In this document: positions 1 to 11,039 of the stretch, piece by piece
Position numbering within the stretch: the first letter of the stretch is position 1
Layout of the letters: every line of letters starts with the position of its first letter
NCBI GenBank assembly: GCA_930367205.1
Contig: OV884014.1
Coordinates: forward strand, 75,371,104-75,435,103
Direction: 5' to 3'
DNA length: 64,000 bases
Origin: Acanthosoma haemorrhoidale
Lineage: Eukaryota > Arthropoda > Insecta > Hemiptera > Acanthosomatidae
Translations under genes and position numbers: made by a program
The notes under the pieces: model-generated
Seen by the model: only the letters and a program-made list of their open reading frames with translations
The model's database searches: none
Told to the model about the DNA's origin: nothing

Positions 1-175
1 CCGCTCCCAGCATTAACATCTGCTGGACCAAGTCGAATCGTCCTTCAGAAGCCGCTCGTTCCAGGGGTGTCCTTCTGTCTGAGTCCTCGGAGGATAATAT
101 TTTCTTTAGCTCGTTTTCTGTAACGTCCAGAGATGTGTTCAAGTACTTTCTAACAGCTGTCTTGTCTTTGCTTAT
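1..175 (-). CDS. Ankyrin-repeat family member, second exon, cut by window edge
   Basis: Reading the minus strand from 175 down gives about 58 open codons after a good splice acceptor (TTCCAG, ending at 176). The product begins ISKDKTAVRKYLNTSLDV and runs into an ANK repeat with the pieces RRTPLERAASEGR and LVQQMLMLGA. The layout matches exon 2 of the three + strand paralogues: phase-0 acceptor, a Y-L-N motif after about ten residues, a short helical linker, and the first repeat at about codon 33 instead of 36. The LNWP motif of the other members is LNTS here. The rest lies outside the window. I looked for the expected signal-peptide exon between 176 and 1543 and found no convincing ATG-to-donor candidate, so it may be farther upstream. 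It could also be a degenerate copy, since only one repeat is visible. Confidence 0.6.
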   Translation of the reverse strand, partial: MSKDKTAVRKYLNTSLDVTENELKKILSSEDSDRRTPLERAASEGRFDLVQQMLMLGA

Positions 176-1543
176 CTGGAATTTATTTGTAATTATTAGC
201 CAAAGAAGGAAAAATAGTGATAAGGTGTTGCTTGAACCCGTGAGTTTCTGATATCTAGGAAGGCGCATTTCCAACTCAGCTCACTTTTATTAGCCACCGT
301 GTCAATTCTTTATTTCATTACTAAGTCTTGTCAACGGTATGATCTGAAGTTTTCACATAATATACGATAAACATATACGGTAGCTGTTGGTGCGATATGG
401 AATATCTCAGTTGGAATTGCGCCCCGGTGATCAGAAGGACCCGGGTTAATTGACTAATAATTATTAAAACATTTGGTTTATTAAAATCCATTGTTAAATA
501 ATTAAAAACGGATTCTATATATATATATATAGGAAGTATCATTTGCCACCAAATAATGAGGAACGTGTACTCAAATGTGTATTGTCGTCAGTAAATTCCA
601 CTTGGGTTGGTAGTTTATTGAAAACGTGCTCAATAAGCATTTTGTTTCAAGGAAATAATGCAACTGAGTTTTATTAATTGTGAGTATAATCGACAAAATG
701 TTAGATATGAAATAGAAAGGATAACGTAGGATTGGAGGTTATTATAATTTTTTTTATGAAAGGCTTAAAAAAAAAAAAAAAAAAGAATCTGTAACAATGC
801 ATTTATTAAAATCTATGCATGAAATGTTTATTGTACAAAATATAAAAACACTTATTGAAAATAAATAGCTTTTTTAAGCATAAAAATAGATGTTTTTCAA
901 TATAATTATAAAACTGGAACTCAAATGATCTGATCGATTATTGATGTCGACGAGAATCTGCTACAAACCTCACAGCACCCCGATGAGTGTGAGTTCCACA
1001 GAACAGAAACACAGGCACTGAGTCTAGAACATTGTCTGCAACTGTTTGGATATTTCATAGCAAATCATCTGGCCAGCAGCTATCTCACCATTTTAGATCC
1101 CTTCCTTAGGATGAGATGATGACATTTCTGATGATTATCACTTTTTAAACACCTCCTTTTTCTTCTGTTGGTTGATAATATGAGCCTGCAATTTAGGACA
1201 TTAGACAATCATTAAAACTGCAGATGTATTTTTAGTGTCCCAACGCACCAGAACAAAAAAAAATCCAGTTAATTATAGGTGTTTCAGCATCTCGAAATTG
1301 TTTTATTTTATATTTGTTTTATATCTATCGGGTATGTCTTGAATGTCAACTAAACGATACCATCAGACTATATGGAAGCCCAATAACAAGTGTTGATTTT
1401 CATCACTAAAGAGTAGGACAACGTTTGATTGTATTGAGATCAGCACAATTCGCTGAATGTTGTTATTAGGTAATTCTGATTAACGGCCTATAAGTAAAGG
1501 ACGGTAAGAAAAATTCGGGATCTTCTTCGTGAATCACATGATT
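176..1543. other. AT-rich intergenic or intronic DNA
   Basis: No convincing gene. It holds the probable intron upstream of the left-edge ANK exon, a short TA dinucleotide run near 515-530 and an A-run near 768-784. The short open frames here have no recognisable similarity and AT-rich codon content. Confidence 0.5.
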
Positions 1544-3614
1544 TCAGTTATTCAAAGTCTGAACAGCATCAATGTCTCTACACTTCTGTTCCGACAGAAC
1601 GAAGAAACTCCGCAAGTTCTTATTGCCGGAGGAAATAGCTAGCTGAAGTGGAGTGGATCCGTCGAGTGACATGCTATTGATGCATGCACCACTATCTAAA
1701 AGCAGTTTCACGCAATCCATGTAGCCTTTGGCTGAAGCTAAATGAAGTGGTGTCTTCCCCAAGTTGTGTGATTCATTCACGCATGCACCGTAAAAGAAAA
1801 GGAGTTTGAGGACCTCAAAATGGCCATAATATGCCGCTTCGTGAGAGGGCGTCCTTCCAAGCACGTCCCGCGATTCTACCATAGCACCATATACTAAACG
1901 TTGCCGCACAGATTCGCAATATCCACTCTTTGAGGCGATATGAAGAGCTGTCTTAAGCGATTTATCCGTCGACTCCAGGTCAGCTCTGTGGTCAACTAGA
2001 AGAGCTATGACTGCAGAACGGGCGTGGCAAGCCGCTGTGTGTAGTGGAGTTCGACCATTGTTGTCTTTGACAGTGACACTGGCTCCTTTCTGCAGAAGAG
2101 CTTCGACCATGTCAAGCCGATCACTTTCGACACTCCTATGGAGGATCGTGCGACCTTGGTAGTCCACTGTAAACATTTCTGCTCCACTTGCAATAAGATA
2201 TTCCACAGACTTGTGATGTCCTCCATCTACTGCTTCTTGCAAGGGAGTTAGTCCAAACTTGTCTTTAGCAATTCCACAGCATTCCAATGGCCATTGGACG
2301 CCGCGAGATGTAGAGCAGTTTTTGACCAGTGATCTTCCGCAGCGATTTCAGCTCTTTTGTCAAGCAACAACTCCACAATTTCTAACTTGCGATTACTGGC
2401 CGATAGGTGCAGTGTATAGGACAAAATAGCCATTTGTCCTTACACGTAACTTCGGCTTGACTGTTCACTAGAAATACTGCTATTTCCACAGAACCACTCT
2501 CAGACGCTTTATGAAAGGGAGTCCGGCCGCAGAGATCACTAGCTTCAACATTCGCTCCACTCTCTATGAGCAGTGAAACTACCTCTTCAGAAGCGCCTTC
2601 CACGGCGTGGTGGAGAGGTGTCCGACCAAGATTATCCTCGGATTCCATATCTGCAAAATGTTCCAGAAGCGTCTTGCATACTCCTGCCTGTCCACTCCAG
2701 GACGCCAAGTGAAAGGGAGTTTTAAGATTTACATCCTTTGCCGAAGTTTTTGCTCCACGGTCTAAAAGTAATGCGATTGTTTCCGTTTGATCGTTGTAGG
2801 ATTCTTCATGTAAGGCCGTCCGTTTCAAAGAATCTTTGCACTCAGTTATATAACATTCGTTTTTAGCTAAAATGTGTAGTTCAGTTGAGACATATGGTCT
2901 ACCCTTCCCCCTTTCTTTGTCTTTTACAACCCTTCCTAACCTTTTGCTACCTGCCTCTAGCAACCAACACTTGTCCTTTTGCCTTGGCCAAAGGATGTCC
3001 TAGTGCTATTATTCATTAATATTTGTATATATACCAGTGTTTTGATTGTTATTCATAATAAAGTTTTTTAAAATACTCTCCTCGAACAAGATTATTTAAC
3101 TCTCGATATCGACTCCTTTATCTAACAATTCATTTAACCGGTGCGTGTCTCCATACCAAGCCAATTCGTGTATACTTATCAAATTATCGTTTTCATAATA
3201 TATCGGATCGTAAGCAGCTTTTGGATTGACGGTCTTACTATTAAAACTTTTATTGGGAGCTTCAATTTGATTAGAGCTTCCATGCTGAAAATGTCCATTG
3301 GTTTTCAGCTGCGGTGACCCTGACAAACCGCTATCAAAAACCGTTTTTATAAACGAAGAAAAATTCAATATAATACTTCTAATCATCAGCGACCGAACAC
3401 AGTCAAATAGGGAACTTCTAAATTCATCAAATTTGCCAGAAGTATTGTTAGATACTGTCACAACATTACTAATGCTACTACGTTCTGCCATATTACGTTT
3501 CTGGAGTACTTTTGAATGACAATTCCTTGCTTCACTGAAGCGTACTGGTTCCTCTTCGTAATATTCACTCAGGCGATAATTATGATGTGCCGAATCACTT
3601 AGAATTGTAGAAAC
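1544..3614 (-). pseudogene. Broken ankyrin-repeat array, fused behind a non-ANK region
   Basis: An exon opens at 3614 after a strong acceptor (TTTTTTCAG). About 130 residues without ANK character (containing LSDSAHHNYRLSEYYEEEP) are followed in frame by an ANK start (IHELAWYGDTHRLNELLDKG). Around a dozen further repeats run down to a stop at 1544. Three lesions break the array. A 258-bp insertion at 2844-3101 introduces a stop right after the codons for VDIE. A frameshift lies near 2411-2435, where the reading frame moves from KDKWLFCPIH to TLHLSASNRK. Near 2275-2290 roughly ten codons between two repeats are missing and the frame changes again. Repeats outside the lesions keep good TPLHxAA and LLLxxGA consensus, so inactivation looks recent. 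Short introns could rescue part of it, but the insertion has LTR-like ends rather than splice sites. Confidence 0.65.
2844..3101 (+). mobile_element. Solo LTR, 258 bp, AGTTA...TAACT type
   Basis: The block begins AGTTATATAA and ends TTATTTAACT, inverted repeats matching at 9 of 10 bases. CTC flanks both sides (2841-2843 and 3102-3104). On the + strand it has a TATA box (3026-3033) and AATAAA (3057-3062) about 40 bases before its end, the order expected in a short LTR. AGTTA...TAACT termini are known from insect gypsy/errantivirus LTRs. Removing the block restores the ANK reading frame exactly across the GAG codon, which argues for insertion rather than an intron. A 3-bp duplication is short for gypsy elements (usually 4-6 bp), so the element class is an inference. 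Confidence 0.6.
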
Positions 3615-3859
3615 CTGAAAAAATATGCATCTATTTCTCAAGTTAATATATTTAATTTGTGAGTACAATTGATTTAAAAAGGCATTTCTTTTTTTTTTTA
3701 ATCCGATCAATACTACCTGCAATACTATAATGGTTGGTCAGCACTAATATCATAACGATATTAATATTCATCATAAAAATCACAGGAGATTTGATTATTT
3801 TGGTCCATACAACTTGTTATCATTAAATTTAAGCTGAATATTGTTGTTTTAAGTGACTT

Positions 3860-4206
3860 CAATAAAATCCAACTCGAACAAAGAAACATTCCAGAGAATA
3901 ATCTCACCGCATTACAAATCTAACTAGTCATATTGGCACCGACATGAAGGCTACTTAGTCAAGTAGAAGTAAAGAATATCCAACAAAAATTTGTATTACT
4001 TATGATAAATTCTATGTATGTAATGTAATCTAACAGTAAATGGCACCAGTGATAGCAGATCACCATTAGGACAGAGGAAAAATATCGGGTATTTTTTCCA
4101 GGACATAGATACCTCACATCAACAGATCCTACTAGATAAATTGATTGAATTTTCAATGATCTTAATTGCATATCATTGCAACACTTAAATTCGTTGACGT
4201 ATAGTC
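3860..4206 (-). repeat. Unclassified repeat, inverted copy
   Basis: This stretch is the reverse complement, with moderate divergence, of 5155-5520. Matching blocks include the region around the Y-shaped TTTGACTAAGTAGCC segment, GCGGTGAGATTATTCTCTGGAA and the bases near CAATCAATTTATCTAG. It carries no coding sequence. Together with the two direct copies to the right it forms a small cluster with inverted arms about 950 bp apart. Confidence 0.6.
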
Positions 4207-4469
4207 TTCTTTGCACTTCACAACTAAAGTGATAAGATAAGATGTCCACCAACACTGTTTCCGGTAACCAAAAATTCCATAGTCGTTAGACGTTTTTTGT
4301 CAAATAACGCTGCTATTGTTTTTGAATATGAATTGCAAAACATTTGGAATTTTAAAATATTCGTTGGTGAACCAAAAACATACAATTTTGTTATAAGCAC
4401 ATTACGTTAAGTACAATTTTTAAATTATACTTACTAGTTCTATAAATTAATGAACTTTACTCTGGAAAA

Positions 4470-5135
4470 AGTACTCAATATTTTTCGGCTGTTTTAACCG
4501 TTATCAGTTTTATGCAGGCATGAATTGTGCCATTTACAGTGAGATCAGATTACATAGATATTATTGAAAACTAATACAAATTTTTGCGGAATATTCTGTG
4601 TTAGTGCTTGACTAAATTCTAGACTAGGCTAAATAGCCAGTTTCACCAATCATGTCCTGAGCGTCTGTGGCTCTCGCGCTCTTGGCCAGCCTCTACTGGC
4701 TTGTATCCAGTGACGCTGCTGACCGAAGAGTGTGGGGAACTTCCTAAGACTTCGCTTTCTCTTTCGTATGTGAGGGAGGTGACAAACATGTGGTTTTGGG
4801 TGGCCTCTGGGCTGTCTGTAAATATTGTATGAATGAGCCAGTGAATGATGAATTATAAATATGGTATGAATGAGAGCATTTATCTTAGTTACTTATTGCC
4901 TAATAAGGCAGATTGTAATTTTAGCACAATAAAGGATTAATAATTATGTCTGTAAGTTGGTGCATTATGACAAGTTAGATTTGCAATGCGGAGAGATCAT
5001 TCTTTCAAATGGTTCTTTGTTCAGGTTGAATATTATTTCCCACTAGGGGGACCATGTTTCAAGAAAATACAAATATATTTGTACTGATGATGATGTTTCT
5101 GTCAACTACTGAGTTAAATGTATTTGGGTATGGGG
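4470..5135 (+). repeat. Unclassified repeat, direct copy interrupted by a jockey tail
   Basis: The left part (4470-4633) and right part (4935-5135) align consecutively with 5265-5620. Shared landmarks are the ATATTTTTCG stretch, CAGGCATGAATT, the GTTAGATTTG-AATGCGG block and the CCATGTTTCAAGAAAATAC end. The intervening 4634-4934 is a non-LTR 3' end that landed inside this copy. Confidence 0.55.
4634..4934 (+). mobile_element. 5'-truncated jockey-type non-LTR 3' end (copy A)
   Basis: It shares an untranslated 3' segment with copies at 10268-10710, 14070-14553, 17271-17393, 22600-23662 and, on the minus strand, 10047-9801. Landmarks in order are CAATCATGTCCTGAGCG, GGGCTGT-TGTAAATA, GGTATGAATGA and CAGATTGTAATTTTA, ending in AATAAAG. 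Different 5' ends with a common 3' end are typical of target-primed reverse transcription. The family is tied to jockey-like reverse transcriptase by the coding part of the 22.6-kb copy. Confidence 0.65.
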
Positions 5136-5154
5136 TCTAGTAGCTGAGTGCATA

Positions 5155-5620
5155 GAAAACTATACGTCAACGAGTTTAAGTGTTGGAATAATATGCAATA
5201 AATATCATTAAAAATTCAATCAATTTATCTAGTTGGATCTGTTGATACGAGGTATTCCATGTTCTGGAAAAAATACCCGATATTTTTCGTTTATCCTAAC
5301 CGTGATCAGGCATGAATTTAGGCATTTACTGTTAGATTATATTACATACATAAAATTGTACATAACTAATACAAAATAATAATAATAATAATAATTTTTG
5401 TTGGATATTCTTTACTTTATTTGACTAAGTAGCCTGCAAGTCGGTATAATATGACTAGTTAGATTTGTAATGCGGTGAGATTATTCTCTGGAATGGTTCT
5501 TTGTTTAGGTTAGATTTTATTTTCCACTAACGGGGCCATATTTCAAGAAAATACTTGTACTTATGACAGTGCTATTGTCAACCGTCAAAGTTAAATGTAA
5601 TTTGGTGTAGAATAAATTGA
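5155..5620 (+). repeat. Unclassified repeat, uninterrupted direct copy
   Basis: Uninterrupted version of the 4470-5135 copy, and the reverse-complement partner of 3860-4206. It contains an AAT trinucleotide run at about 5375-5394. No open frame of note. Confidence 0.55.
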
Positions 5621-6046
5621 CATATAGAAATAAGGCGATTCGACTGGAATGTGGTACTACTGCGTTCAGGATATTTTTTTTTTGAAAATTTAATTTAATT
5701 TGACACGAGGAATCATCTTCCAGGATTGATGTTGAATGTGTTTAAGCAACGTTCCTTGATGCCTGACTATGCCAAATGGTTCCTGCACCAATATTATTTT
5801 ATTCTGAATATATTGGTTATATAATCGAAAAGAACTACTTAGTTTGTTTCCTATTAATAATTACTAGCTGTGGACTGTAAACACATTAGCAAAATAAAAA
5901 ATATAGAGACCTTGGCCTTCCACTTTTCCAGGGAGACGTTTAAAGCAGATTTAAAAAAGAGTCAATTTGGCCATGCTTTTTTGATCTTTAAATAGAAAAA
6001 GTGACAAGTTTTCCCCATAAAGGAACATTAAAAACACCTTACCTAC

Positions 6047-6169
6047 CTCTAAACCCTTTTCATCTATGATCATGGATCGCGTGTCCTTTCGTCTCCTTGG
6101 TGCGGACTGTGTGTGGATGTTGGTGTCAGAGCTGCTCTTGGAGATGCCGAAGCTACCTGTTGTGGTTCC
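6047..6169 (-). CDS. Internal exon of a multi-exon minus-strand gene (exon 7)
   Basis: 41 codons between an acceptor (TTTTAAG) and a donor (GAG|GTAGGT; GTAAGG four bases later is an alternative). The product includes GTTTGSFGISKSSSDTNIH and SAPRRRKDTRSMIIDEKG, polar and basic with the look of a regulated linker. It starts and ends in phase 0, matching the preceding exon at 6386-6327 and the phase-0 acceptor at 3614. I do not recognise the protein. Confidence 0.55.
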
Positions 6170-6326
6170 CTTAAAATTGATGTTCTTTATTACGTACTGT
6201 CACAGAAAATTTTTATTTTATTAAATAATTTTAATTATCTTAAAAGCAAGATACGGTAGCAATTTTATACAGATTAATCCAGGCCTAATATTAGGCATAT
6301 ATACAGATAAAGAACGCTAGACTCAC

Positions 6327-6386
6327 TTTCTTAGTTTCTCCCAAACCTGATTTGATTCCTCCACAGAACCGTTGAGCTGTTTCCAC
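6327..6386 (-). CDS. Internal exon of the same minus-strand gene (exon 6)
   Basis: Exactly 20 codons (VETAQRFCGGIKSGLGETKK) between acceptor TTTTTAAAAAG and donor GTGAGT. Phase 0 at both ends, agreeing with the exons on either side. Confidence 0.55.
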
Positions 6387-6468
6387 CTTTTTAAAATACA
6401 ATAAACAATTTAAAAAAATATTTTTGGTTAGAAAGAGTATGGTTAATTAAATCATGAGTTGCCTTAAC

Positions 6469-6542
6469 TATTTCATAGATTGGTTCGTTTCTTGAGTCAT
6501 CGTGAATTCTGACATTGTGTGCTTCAAGTTTCTCATTTTCCT
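6469..6542 (-). CDS. Internal exon of the same minus-strand gene (exon 5)
   Basis: 74 bases from acceptor GATTTCAG to a weak donor (GTTAAG). After two bases completing a split codon it encodes ENEKLEAHNVRIHDDSRNEP and then IYEI. The split codon joins the 10-base exon at 7123-7114 to give S-S-D-E, continuing an acidic stretch. The donor is non-canonical after GT, the weakest point of the model. Confidence 0.45.
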
Positions 6543-7113
6543 CTGAAATCTACCATACATATTACAATGATTTTACATAGTTGTATTTCCATGTATATTT
6601 TTTAATTCAAACACTGTCTAATTGAGGTAGTATCAAATCAGCTTCAACAATTTTTTTAATGTTCTACAACCATCTCCGGACGGTAAACTTGCTTTGATGA
6701 AGATAAGTTCACTTTTAATGGTTATTACATATAAAAAAGAAAGGTGAAAAAACTTTTTGGAAGAATTATATACATGTTGAGGGTGTGGGAATAGTAAAGT
6801 GTGATAACCTATTCATCAAACAAAAATACTTTTTGTAATATTGATTTCTTAAAGTACTGAAACGCATTACGCATTATTAATCAGGATATCGAAATCAAGA
6901 TACCTTAATAAAAAATTAATAATTTTATTAGTGTTTATTTTATTACCTCTCCACCAAACATTGTACTTAACTCAAAAGTACCTAACTCAATTTCATTCAA
7001 AAAATATTTATTTTTTAATTAACTTATTTTGGAAATTGGTTTAATGGAGATGGAAGAATTTGCCATGGGATCACAAAATGAAATTTTCATATCATGCCTC
7101 TCTAATGACTTAC

Positions 7114-7123
7114 CATCGCTGGA
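7114..7123 (-). CDS. Ten-base micro-exon of the same gene (exon 4)
   Basis: TCCAGCGATG is flanked by a good acceptor (TATCTTTCAG) and a consensus donor (GTAAGT). The previous exon ends in phase 0 and the next begins with the last two bases of a codon, so the ten bases fit exactly (S-S-D plus the first base of E). Such a small exon is easily missed by gene finders. Confidence 0.45.
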
Positions 7124-7698
7124 CTGAAAGATATAAATATGAAAATTTCAAAAATTAAAACCCTAAAATTTGCTTTTACTGCTAAATTTATCGTTAACAA
7201 CATTTAATGTGATTTTCTTTTTCTTGGCAATTCTCTCCGGTGTTGTCATTTTTTCTTCCTACGTTTTCGTCCGCTACTAAAGTTATAGATAATAACGTGA
7301 AACTGAAAACCAGAAAGGCATTGAATGTATTGGCATTCACAAGTTATGAATTTAATGGTCATAGCGCTATGAGGAAACTGGGAGCACGTGATGAGCCATT
7401 TCAAAAAATTACGAGAAACCACAAAAAACAATAAATATTCTGATCAAGTCATCAAGAGTTTGCGGCCTTACTTTGATTCTCTTGATGATGATAAAAATGT
7501 TTTCAAATTCTATTTGCAAGTATTCACTTAATTGATGACTTTAGGATCATTTAATTGATTTGTACATTTCATATCTCGGTAACAGGCTGACAGGTACACT
7601 GGTAAAAACATTAAGATTGGCTGCATAAAAATGTAACACTATAAATAATTGCTGGAGCATGTTTCGATATTAATAGTTTTATTAGACGTAATCCTCAC

Positions 7699-8192
7699 CA
7701 ATCCTGGAGATTCACTATCCCTTTCAAACTGGAGCGTCCTGAAGTCCTCAATCACTGAACATTTTTGGACCGCAGGGTACTTCGTAACCAGCCCTAAGAA
7801 CACACGTTGCAGGTGGTAGGGGACGTCAAGGAGTCTTTGACTTACGGCCGACGCAAGAGCAGACAACACTCGGACGACGTCTTCTTCTGGGAAGTCGAAG
7901 TCATCCCTCAGCCAGACGACCAGGTAGGAAGATCTCAGCTGTTCGACGGAGGAGTACAACCTGAGCAGGAGACCGCACACCTCGAAGTCTTCCGCTAGCA
8001 GTGACTGCATCATGGCTAACACGACGGTCTGCGCGGTCGTCATCTCAGAGAGGGTCGTCTGCCTGCTATAGATCGAGGAAGAGCAGGAGTTATGAACGGC
8101 CGCAACGATTTTTCGGGACAGCATCTCGTAGAGGATCTTGGAGCAGCGCTGTACTCCTGGGCATCTTCCCTGAGGTTTAGGGCGAACCATTT
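7699..8192 (-). CDS. Large internal exon of the minus-strand gene (exon 3)
   Basis: An open stretch of 164 codons between acceptor CTCTTCCAG (ending at 8193) and donor GTGAGG (from 7698). It is clearly more GC-rich than its surroundings. The product reads as amphipathic helices, for example MMQSLLAEDFEVCGLLLRLY and VRVLSALASAVSQRLLDVPY, with the feel of HEAT/ARM-type repeats, and ends with an acidic FERDSESPGL. It starts in phase 2 and ends in phase 0, matching the exons at 20214-20137 and 7123-7114. I do not recognise the family; a large helical scaffold is the best description, and any name (for instance an UNC79/UNC80-like protein) would be a guess. Confidence 0.65.
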
Positions 8193-8639
8193 CTGGAAGA
8201 GAGAAATACCCATTGTTACATAAGACCCGTGTGATATCTAGTGATAGTTGACAATGAATGGGAATTTTCAATATTTACTGAAATGTCTCTAAAATACTGA
8301 CGATAACTACGTACGTCAATATCCATCTGTTTTTCCAGGTAGAAAACCTTGTTAGGAAAAAAAGGGTGTAGAATTTTTTAAATCATCATATTCTTTGTGG
8401 TCTAAGTTGGATTGAATAATGCAGATAAACTTGAATATGGTACGTATATGGTAAGGTAAATTCCAACTCACTAATAAAGCCGAGAAAAATAAATGTTATT
8501 CAAGTGTGCAGCAACGCATGATTAAAGGTTTCAATGATTCTAATTCATTTCTTATGATCAATATTTTTTACTACCCAAAACATTCAAAAGTGGTACATTC
8601 AAATTTGAGGTCAAGGCCACTCACAGCTCTCTTACATAA

Positions 8640-8905
8640 ATATATTTTTTTTTTTACCTCCATAGCCCCTTCAAATTTACAGATAATTCTATATAATTAT
8701 AGATCCTCAGGCGAATCTATTTACAAACCATTCTTGTATTTCCTGTAGCATCGCTACATTATATACAGGTTCTGTTATTTTATAAAAATTATATAATGAA
8801 TAAACAAGTAAAATGATACACATTATACGTGATTGGACCAAACTGACAAATAAATGTGATGGGGCTCGCCTTTTTGATCAACCTTAAAACTAACTTACAT
8901 ACTAA
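8640..8905 (+). repeat. Unclassified interspersed repeat G, copy 1
   Basis: It begins after a T-run (8644-8656) and matches 50168-50455 (+) and about 41010-40540 (-). Shared landmarks are CTACATTATATACAGG, ATTATATAATGAATAAA, CACATTATACGTGA and the GATGG-GCTC-CCTTTTTGAT segment. No protein-coding signature. T-rich start and dispersed copies suggest a retroposed element. Confidence 0.55.
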
Positions 8906-9800
8906 TTCTTAACCTAATTTTTCTATAAATATATTAAAGAAACTCCAACAAATTATAGATAAGATCATACCGTACGGTGAAATATTTAATTTGAATGCTT
9001 GCGCAGTTTAGTACAGTACTTGATTGATTAATGATACTTATCTTTTATAGGATCATAGTTATTTTTACAATCTAATAAAAAGCAGTGCAAAATGTCATGG
9101 ATAAAAAAAACACCTTTTAATTGTTCTCAGATTGCACTTCAAAAATAAGAACCAAAAAAAAGGCATTAATCTGTGTGACGAAATCTTAATAAAAATTATA
9201 GGAAAAACTGTTATCTTTTATCATCAAATCAAATTACTAATTAGTTATGGAGTTGAAAATATTTTTCATGGTGTTGGTTTATCAAATTGGATTTCGATAT
9301 AACCTTTGAATGCTCTGAGACATCAAATGGGACATTTATAATCGCCAAGGAAGACACACAGTCGGAGAGGTTTTATGATTTAAGTGTTTACGATTTTTAA
9401 AAGAAATTGACGAGACTCTAAAGAATTAAAGAAAAAAACAGCAAAATAGATACTTTGCATGGTAGACGAATGTAAAGCAGGAGGTAGTTATCACGGTTAC
9501 GTAACTGGATCGTAACAGTTAAGTAACATGTTTCATAAATCAGTAAATGTAATATTACCTGCAGTGAGATGCTAAATGAGTGTCTCTATGAAATTACTGT
9601 GCACAGGAAACCGCTTAAGCGCTCACTGCCTTATCGGTGGCTATCTTCGATCCACCTCTCAGTCACTTATCATAAGCGATTGGCGATTACGGTATGTTTC
9701 ATCTTCAATATAGTATAGATAAAGAACAAATAGGCATCTGGAAATCAAAGTGAACAAAAATTATAAACTATCGAAATTCCCCACTGGGCAGTTGCCTACT
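8906..9800. other. AT-rich intron or intergenic DNA, nothing recognised
   Basis: No splice-bounded exon, RNA gene or repeat of known type was found. It lies between repeat G and a jockey 3' end, inside the putative long intron of the minus-strand gene. Confidence 0.4.
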
Positions 9801-10047
9801 TCCTTTATTGTGCAATAATTACAATCTGCCTTTTATAAGGCAATAATAATTAAGATAAATGATCTCATTCATAACATATTTACTGTTCATCATTCACTCG
9901 CTCATTTATACAATACTTACAGACAGCTAAGAGACCTCCCAAATCCACATGCGAAGAGAAAGCGGAGTCTTGGGACGTCCCCCAGGCTCCTCCGTCAGCC
10001 GCGTCACCGGGTACTAGCCAGTGGAGGCTGACCAAGAGCGCGAGAGT
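9801..10047 (-). mobile_element. Jockey-type 3' end, minus strand (copy B)
   Basis: Reverse complement of the shared tail. AATAAAG is seen as CTTTATT at 9803-9809, and the CAGATTGTAATT and GGTATGAATGAG-like landmarks are present. 5'-truncated. Confidence 0.6.
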
Positions 10048-10267
10048 GTTGCCTACTATGGGTACAAAAACAGACAAGTATCTGCAGAGAAGGAACCACT
10101 GCATCTTTGGTTTTGGTGAATGCTTTAATGAAATTGTGTAATTATAATAAAAAAAAAAGTCCCTACACTTATTATTAACGAGAAAGTCAAGATCTTCAAT
10201 TTGATACCCTACTTTATATGACTGGAATGTGCTCATTCATTAATAAGTCTGAATTTTTTATTACTTC

Positions 10268-10710
10268 ACCATTCCAAATTCACGAAATTCTATAGTGACC
10301 TATCCAAGCACCCTAATCCCCTGGCACAGTCATTGCTCTGTACCTCTCATCGCTATAATCCACCTCGGACACACTGAAGCGGCAGGGGCCTCGTGATCTG
10401 CTATAAATACGTGACGGTGGGATTCCTTGCAATGGTTAGCTTCTCTCGTGTCCTGAGCGTCAGCGGCTCTCAAGCTCTTGATCAGCCTCCACTGGCTCGT
10501 ATCCGGTGACGCGGCTGAATGAACAGCATTAAGGACGTCCCAAGACTACGCTGCCTCTTTCGCATGCGAGGGTGTGACAACCATGTAAATTTGTGAGGTC
10601 TCTTGGCTGTTTGTAAATACTGTATGGATGAGAAAATTGATCACAATTACTTATCGACCAATAAGACTGAATGTAATTTTCATTATAATAAATTTTAATA
10701 ATAATAAAAT
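10268..10710 (+). mobile_element. Jockey-type 3' end (copy C)
   Basis: A longer tail copy that includes the segment upstream of copies A and B (ACCTATCCAA, GGCACAGTCATTG, CCTCG-GA-AC). It ends in AATAAATTTTAATAATAATAA. It lies about 220 bp from copy B in opposite orientation. Confidence 0.6.
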
Positions 10711-11039
10711 TCACCATTAATTATATTCTGCAAGATTGCTCAATTTTTAGCATTTTCAGGATATCAAGTAAACGTTTATTGAAAAGTTCAAACGTCTAAA
10801 TACAACTGAGCTTGAGAGAAATGGCAATTTAAATTTTATTGACATTAATTAACTTAAATTGGTTCTATTTCTGCCACCCCTTTCAAAAAAAGAGGTATGC
10901 AGAAGAAGAGGTATGAGAGTGATAGGGATACAAAAGGGTTCGAAAAATCGAAGAAACCCTAAAAGGGACATTAAAGAAAATAGTAAAGTAACTCATCTGA
11001 ACATTGGATCTATCAGTGATGTGATTTAGTTAATCATAG

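Noticed and set aside
2844..3101. Reading the 258-bp block as an intron
   Set aside because: GT-AG choices at its edges shift the frame. Inverted ends, flanking CTC, TATA and AATAAA fit an LTR better.
3959..4255. 98-codon minus-strand open frame
   Set aside because: It lies inside the inverted copy of the unclassified repeat; no conserved motif.
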